A stretch of DNA of 24,787 nucleotides from Branchiostoma floridae (Eukaryota; Chordata; Leptocardii; Amphioxiformes; Branchiostomatidae): the NCBI RefSeq assembly GCF_000003815.2, contig NC_049981.1, positions 24,149,195-24,173,981 of the forward strand. The letters are read 5' to 3'. Position 1 is the stretch's first letter, and every line of letters starts with the position of its first letter. The notes beneath the pieces are model-generated. The model worked only from the letters and a program-made list of their open reading frames with translations, searched no databases and was not told the origin of the DNA. A program made the position numbers and the translations under genes. This document shows, piece after piece, positions 19,906-24,787 of the stretch.

Positions 19906-21024
19906 GACCTGGTCCTTACTCTACTAAATATTCACATAGTATTTCTTTTGACTTGTTATAGCGTCATCAAGAATATTCCTTAACTAAGCAAAAAATAATA
20001 ATTTTCTTTTGGGAAACAAAATAAATTAATTTGTTTCAACTTTTTTAGGTTTGGTTCCTGCAACCATGCGATTAGCAGGCATGTGCCCATAAAGAGAGGG
20101 ATGTCTTAATTTCATCAAGTGAAAAGCGGTCGTTTATCCCGTAGGTCACCCGCCCATCGCCCCATCCGTCCTCCGCACTAATGAAAATTTTACAATAGCC
20201 ATTGATTTCCGGGAATGGAGTTGTTTGGGAACAGTGAAGGAGAGGACGTCTGGGACATATCGGCAAACTCTCGTTACGTGGCGGTGTTTGGGGTGGGGGG
20301 AGTTCTTCAGAAGACACTTACTATATCTTACACTGTTTCGTTCTAGCTTAGTTATGCCTTTGCTTTTTCATGCTATCGATTGTATTTCAAATGGCATATA
20401 TTTGCATAGTCAATGTCTGTTTAGATTAACTGACAGTAGCAGTATTGCCATTCCGTTGTTTCGTGTGTTTCTGTTTTATTTTCAATGTTCCATTGTGTCA
20501 CGTTTTACTATCTTAAGGTCCCCTATGGACCTTTCTCCTAAAGCCGGAAAAAATCCATAACTTTATGCTCTCCCTTCATGTACCATTGGGCCATCAAGTC
20601 AATTTTTTTCCCTTAGACACTTCTTCCTTTCCTTCTTTCTTTCATCATAAATCCTGACGCTTTTATTCATCCATTTCGTAGCATGCGTTATTCACATTTT
20701 CTTCAAAATTCTTCAAAACTCATCTTTATGTTGAAGAACAAAATAAGTGGGCGTGGAGCCTAAAGAAGAAAAAAAAGATATAGAAGTGACTTTGCGCCAT
20801 GAAAATTTTAAGGAATACCCCCTAAACGGAGCAGTATTTACGTCCCCCATGTGGTGGAACCTGTTACATTAATGAAATATCAATATTGATAGGGTATCCA
20901 TTACGTTTGGACTGGAGGCATATTGGTCATGACGTAATTACACCAGCTTCTTGAGTGAGTTGGTCAGACGGAAACAGGACTGAGAAGACCACACTTTCCA
21001 TTCACAGTAGGGCGGAGAGCGTTT
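19906..21024. other. unassigned non-coding sequence
   Basis: A 111-codon frame (20225-20560) has no motif and no splice context, so I reject it. 20080-20300 is the least AT-rich part and might be regulatory. A pyrimidine-rich tract (CTTCCTTTCC type) spans about 20617-20645. Confidence 0.4.
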
Positions 21025-21192
21025 GGTGATCGCGCTGCGATCTAAAACGTGACAGATTGCTCAACAAATTTATCATATAAAAGCGTTTTTGACTTCTTTT
21101 GTTGCCCACTCAGTCATACCGCCTAACATGTAAAATCAAGGCTTACACAAATTAAATTTGAGTCGCAGCGAGGTCTCAGTACGATCGTAGAC
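21025..21192 (+). mobile_element. MITE-like element, copy 2 (complete relative of 9011-9246)
   Basis: TGATCGCGCTGCGATCTAAA then ACGTGACAGATTGCTCAACA at the left, and AAATTTGAGTCGCAGCGAGG then TCTCAGTACGATCGTAG at the right. The ends are imperfect inverted repeats of each other around GCTGCGA(T/C)CTAAA(A/T). Both blocks match the copy that carries the assembly gap. The middle is AT-rich and non-coding. I see no clear target duplication. Confidence 0.6.
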
Positions 21193-21540
21193 TAAGGAGA
21201 TTTAACAGAACATTATAATTGGTATCAGATATAAAGAAGGGATAACTATTTAACACTAATTTATAATTTCTAAAACCTAAAGTGGCACAACCTGTTTCCA
21301 AATATGTTCAGGAGAACGTAACTGTACCTATCATAGGCTGGGTAATAATAAGAGATCCGTATATAAGTATATAACGAAGCCACAGCATAGAATTAGAATT
21401 CCATGGCACGTATATATAACAAACGCATGGTTATGGTTCCGTTTATTTTCTTGACAGCTTAGTACTTAACATAACTTTTATAAAGCCCTGTCCTACTATG
21501 GGCTTAAAGTGAAAGTCTCTACACAATTTTTTTTCTATAT
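21193..21540. other. unassigned AT-rich sequence
   Basis: No feature is recognised. ATATATAA/GTATATAAG words occur but lack promoter context. Confidence 0.4.
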
Positions 21541-21583
21541 TGATATAGCAATTACAGATATATTTGATATAGCAATTACAGAT
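21541..21583 (+). repeat. 24-bp tandem duplication (two units)
   Basis: TGATATAGCAATTACAGAT occurs at 21541-21559 and again at 21565-21583, a period of 24 bp. Confidence 0.9.
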
Positions 21584-21870
21584 GACTTTGTTTCATCTCG
21601 ACTAGTAATTGTCCTGCGGAAGACAACCTTTGCACATCCCCTTATGATACAATTTATTCAATTTGCTTTCAACGTATTCCCAACGTTAATGCTTTCAATG
21701 CGGGAGAGAAAATAGAAAACTCCTTTAGATGTCACTCTATAAGCAACTGATCATCCTTTGGAAATAGTTCGATGTTTTCGATGTTTTCTAATTTAGAATC
21801 AGAATTTATTGTTCTAGTGCCAAACTACAAACATATGGCATTATCATTAGTATGATTTTCTTGCCCGTTT

Positions 21871-21928
21871 TTTACGTCATTGAGTCACTCCCCATTAGCA
21901 ATAATGGTACTGTCCATATATGACGTCA
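21871..21928. promoter_or_regulatory. AP-1 / CRE / homeodomain motif cluster
   Basis: Within 60 bp there are TTTACGTCAT (CRE-like), TGAGTCA (AP-1, 21881-21887), CCATTA-GCAA-TAATGG (21892-21907, a perfect inverted pair of homeodomain TAAT cores) and a full palindromic CRE, TGACGTCA (21921-21928). Such spacing of bZIP and homeodomain sites is typical of animal enhancers or promoters. It lies about 260 bp upstream of the broken Ig exon. I see no TATA box or start site, so its role is inferred. Confidence 0.4.
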
Positions 21929-22189
21929 TCAGCCTCAATGCTGGAAGGTCCAGAAGATGACGAGCCTTGGTAGATTGGATATTGGTAGGAGAGGCGGTTA
22001 ACTGGTGTCTGTAGGACGCAGAGAGCATTTACAAAACTTGTTACTGAGAGCGCGCGCTTCGTGCTGTGTTTTCTGCAACTCTTACAGATCCCAGGCTACA
22101 TATACCTTAGGTATGTACGGTTTTATTTGTTATTGTTGTCTTCGTCTACGATATTATACGTTAACACGGATGTTTATTTTATACGCTAG

Positions 22190-22332
22190 GTATTTTAAGA
22201 AAAGAAAATGCAATTTTCGTAAATCGTGGGGAAATCGCTGTTATCTGTTGTGGTGTACTATGATATATTCACCAGGAAACAAATACTCATGTACAGCAAA
22301 TAATGTATATGGGCAAGAGAGTATTACTATTA
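22190..22332 (+). pseudogene. broken immunoglobulin-domain exon
   Basis: After GCTAG (AG at 22188-22189) the phase-1 frame contains VNRGEIAVICCG, resembling the B strand of an Ig domain (G-E-x-V-x-I-x-C), and then hits a stop at 22261-22263. In another frame, NKYSCTANNVYGQESITI (22278-22331) resembles the F-G strands (Y-x-C-x-A-x-N-x-x-G). It ends at A|GTAAGC, a good 5' splice site, again in phase 1. Ig domains are often single exons bounded by phase-1 introns, as these edges would give. The cysteines are only 44 nt apart, where roughly 40 or more residues are usual, and the length is not a multiple of three. I infer loss of strands C-E with a frameshift. A chance match of short motifs is the alternative. 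Confidence 0.45.
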
Positions 22333-22369
22333 GTAAGCCTTTTTTGATTATCTCATATATTTAGATCAT

Positions 22370-23497
22370 AAGTGCACAGCATTACTCAACGATCATCGTT
22401 GGTTACAGACATTTAAATGTTTATGAAATGTCTTTTTTTGGTTTGTACAAGGGGAAAAGTTCTCTATCTATAACAACAGCATTCGCACAACAAGTATGAA
22501 AACGTACAGAGCTTGATTCCTAGTTTACAATGCAAACTTTTTTCAGTATTCAATATCCATGCATGCTTGTAGTCTTGGAAAGCTCAATAACATGACAACA
22601 TTCGACGCATACTCATGAAAGTGCTAGATTAAAATTTCAAGGTTTTCAGAATTGTACCTCAGAATTACGAGTTTCTGTTGTAAAAAAAAATACACCACTT
22701 GGATATGCAATTTCTATGTTGTAATCATATAAATCTTGCGGCTCTTTATCCGCAATATCGTTTATCCGTAATCATTCATACCAATGAAATATTGCTGAAA
22801 GGGTGAGACAGAATTGCCATTTCTTCCAATAGCGTTTGATACGTTAGACACATACTGTGTAGGAATCCTCCGAGGCTATTTCTGCCCTCTGCCATTTCCC
22901 CACTAATTCAAAGGTCGGTGCGAACCGTCTGCTTTTCGTCTTCTCAGATCCCTGTTAGCTCAAGGTAATTAGATTTGGATTGTGATGTCAAAAAGCTCCA
23001 CACGGCTAACAGATTGGAAAATATCATCGTCATATTTGCTTAGTCTCATGGGGCACTTCGGTAGTCCACCCAGGGAATAGAACCATGGTATTTGGTACAT
23101 CTGTCTTTCCAATCATAAAATCTTCAGGTGTCTGAAATTGTTTTGCTGTCAGGTTCATGTATGTATAAGAATGCATAGACCCAATGCGAATGTATTTCAA
23201 ACAGTTGTTTTATTGCTGTTTTTATTCTATGGTACTTGTCATGACGATATTTTCTTGACATGCTATGGCAACAGACTTCGTGAACGATGAATGTATGATA
23301 CGTAGATAGATTATAGTAGATAAAAGGCGTTATCGATGGAAATGGAGGGTAATTACATTTTGTGAAACTTTATAGACACTTGTCTCGTTGGGTCTACCTT
23401 GGTAAAGCTACGTATGACATAAAGGACTTGAAGAACTGTCCGAAAGTCTTTGCTAAATGTCTTTTGTTATTAAAATAGCTTAGATTGTAAGGTTGTA
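22370..23497. other. unassigned non-coding sequence
   Basis: No gene is recognised. 22870-22990 is less AT-rich with CAAAGGTCG (nuclear-receptor-like half-site) and AAGGTAATTAGA words, a weak regulatory candidate. Confidence 0.4.
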
Positions 23498-23725
23498 TTG
23501 AGTTAAACAGAAAACTCTCCATGCGCACAGGCTGGTAAGCATTAACAGTAAACGTACTTTACATGATTGAGTAGAAAGTTTGGTGTTTTATTGAAGATTT
23601 ATGTTGGGTCAAAAATATTTCAATACTTCCAATGTTTTTTTGCGAAAACTCCAAACTTTCTACTCAATCATGTAAAGTACGTTTACCAGCCTGTGCGCAT
23701 GGAGAGTTTTATGTTTGACCCTCAA
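23498..23725. repeat. long near-perfect inverted repeat (fold-back)
   Basis: Right arm 23651-23710 (60 bp) is the exact reverse complement of left arm 23511-23583, apart from 13 extra bases in the left arm (GCATTAACAGTAA, about 23539-23551). The pairing extends imperfectly outward (TTGAG..TAAACA versus TGTTTGACCCTCAA) to 23498 and 23725. The loop is 67 bp. A transcript would fold into a long hairpin. The 13-bp difference is bounded by GTAA direct repeats, so it may be a slippage event or a small insertion. It is either a fold-back/MITE element or a hairpin-RNA source. The frame at 23567-23758 merely crosses it. Confidence 0.85.
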
Positions 23726-24085
23726 AAAGACGGAAAAGCGGGCACCTTCGATACATGACTGAAATGTAAAATAGCTATAATTAACGCAATACCTATCAGG
23801 ATCTCTTTCTATATGCATATGTAAGCTCCTTACAAAATTTCAACATTATGGTCGGATCGAGATTTATAACAGAGTTAACATATACATTGAATATAACATA
23901 AACATGTAGGAGATATATGGGTTGTAGTATCCGCGAGGTGCGGGAATATTAACTACGGATATATCACTTTTATGGATAAAGTTATGAGAAAACCCAGCAG
24001 GATATCGCCCAGCACTGCTAAGTCTGGCTAGTAGACATGTGGGAATACGGTTCCATTACCAAATACGCCTGGAGACGGGTGCAAA
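23726..24085. other. unassigned non-coding sequence
   Basis: No feature is recognised. Confidence 0.4.
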
Positions 24086-24101
24086 GGATTACGGATAATC
24101 C
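24086..24101. promoter_or_regulatory. inverted pair of K50 homeodomain sites
   Basis: GGATTA-CGGA-TAATCC is a perfect inverted repeat of GGATTA with 4-bp spacing, the preferred site of K50 homeodomain proteins (Otx, Goosecoid, Pitx). One such site can occur by chance in 25 kb, so this is a motif observation only. Confidence 0.3.
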
Positions 24102-24787
24102 GTTTGTCGAGACTTGGAACCCGACTAAGCCAAGGAAAACGTCTATACTATACATTTAGATCCAAAGTTGATTGTGGCTGCAAGTGTAATCATATGGTAG
24201 AAACCATGCTTAACGACCATGACCATTTCATTTGATCTAGCGCTGAGGCATGTTTGGAAATGGTCTAATTTTATCAAATGAAGTTGTTTAGACATAGATA
24301 AAAGTCCATACCACCGTTATCTGTGTTTGCCACATGCGCTCGTATTTTTCATTTTTTTCTCTGTTTCTACAGGCAATGTAAGATGGATATTGTGTAACAC
24401 TTGATGAATGCTGAAGTAGGTTGATGTGATTTATGTTACTACCCCAGCTACTGCTGGGCGGATGTGATGCTGCATATAAATACCTCTTTTACTCATAAAC
24501 ACCTACTCCATCAGATTGTTCTCACTACTACGATCCCCGTGGAATGATATAAGTTTCCTGTCTCAAACGCTTGAACCGTGACCGCACATTTCCGGCGAAT
24601 ATCCCGGTAAAGATTGACGTTAATCCTACGTGAGGTCTTTGCTCCCACGATATGTTACAGCCAGTAACTGTTGTCAATCACAATGGTGCCAAAATTAACT
24701 ACAGCACTTATACTTAGTTCATGAACGAACTGCCAGTAGTTCGAAAAAAATGCGCTAAGAAAAACACAAGGAAACCGTTTTCTAGAT
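24102..24787. other. unassigned sequence with weak promoter-like and splice-like words
   Basis: TTTTTTCTCTGTTTCTACAG (AG at 24371-24372) is a good-looking 3' splice site, but all frames after it stop within about 30 nt. TATAAATA at 24475-24482 lies about 35 bp upstream of CCATCAGATT, a weak TATA/initiator pairing. CCCAGC-TACT-GCTGGG near 24444-24459 is a perfect small hairpin. None is strong enough for a gene call. Confidence 0.3.

Noticed and set aside
20225-20560. 111-codon frame
   Set aside because: Hydrophobic and serine-rich without a family pattern, and no supporting splice or promoter context.
24353-24420. Strong-looking 3' splice site before 24373
   Set aside because: All three frames stop within about 30 nt and no downstream exon features are seen. 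Pyrimidine tracts ending in AG are common in AT-rich DNA.
1-24787. CRISPR arrays, operons, bacterial or phage systems
   Set aside because: No direct-repeat/spacer pattern, no tightly packed frames and no ribosome-binding context. All evidence points to animal nuclear non-coding DNA.

Overview
The window is animal nuclear DNA with no intact protein-coding gene. It is AT-rich, the longest open frame is 126 codons, and frames are short on both strands. It holds microsatellites, one 100-N assembly gap, and several families of non-autonomous transposable elements. The palindrome-rich repeats (GATCGTACGAC-like and GCTGCGAC-like ends) and the TACCTCCATGAAAA-ended family resemble repeats I associate with amphioxus (Branchiostoma). 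That assignment rests on recollection and inference, not on a marker gene.

Layout. 1-1519: unassigned sequence with a tRNA-like (SINE-type) pol III promoter remnant near 350-421. 1520-5626: two ~1.05-1.1 kb copies of one element in opposite orientation (1520-2615 plus, 4584-5626 minus), separated by ~2 kb. That spacer carries a TTAA-flanked CCCTATCCAGACTG element with a perfect RFX X-box palindrome and a 17-bp hairpin. 5627-9250: mostly unassigned, with fragments of a short palindromic repeat family and an element interrupted by the gap. 9250-14400: a long AT-rich stretch where I recognise nothing firm. 14437-14543: a candidate exon. 15082-15220: an old third copy of the 5' end of the inverted-pair element. 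15828-15918: an 83-bp TTAA-flanked miniature element. 16778-18338: a complete 1555-bp element with 43-bp terminal inverted repeats, a TAA target duplication and two classes of internal tandem repeat. 19235-19292: a (GGAA)n microsatellite. 21011-21192: second copy of the gapped element. 21871-21928: an AP-1/CRE/homeodomain motif cluster. 22190-22332: a broken immunoglobulin-domain exon. 23498-23725: a long, almost perfect inverted repeat.

There is no operon-like or multi-gene system here. The interest lies in the architecture of the elements (octamer-rich modules, nested tandem repeats, direct subterminal arrays inside inverted termini, a fold-back) and in the possible gene remnants. The window may lie in an intron or intergenic region of an Ig-domain gene, but that rests on one broken exon.
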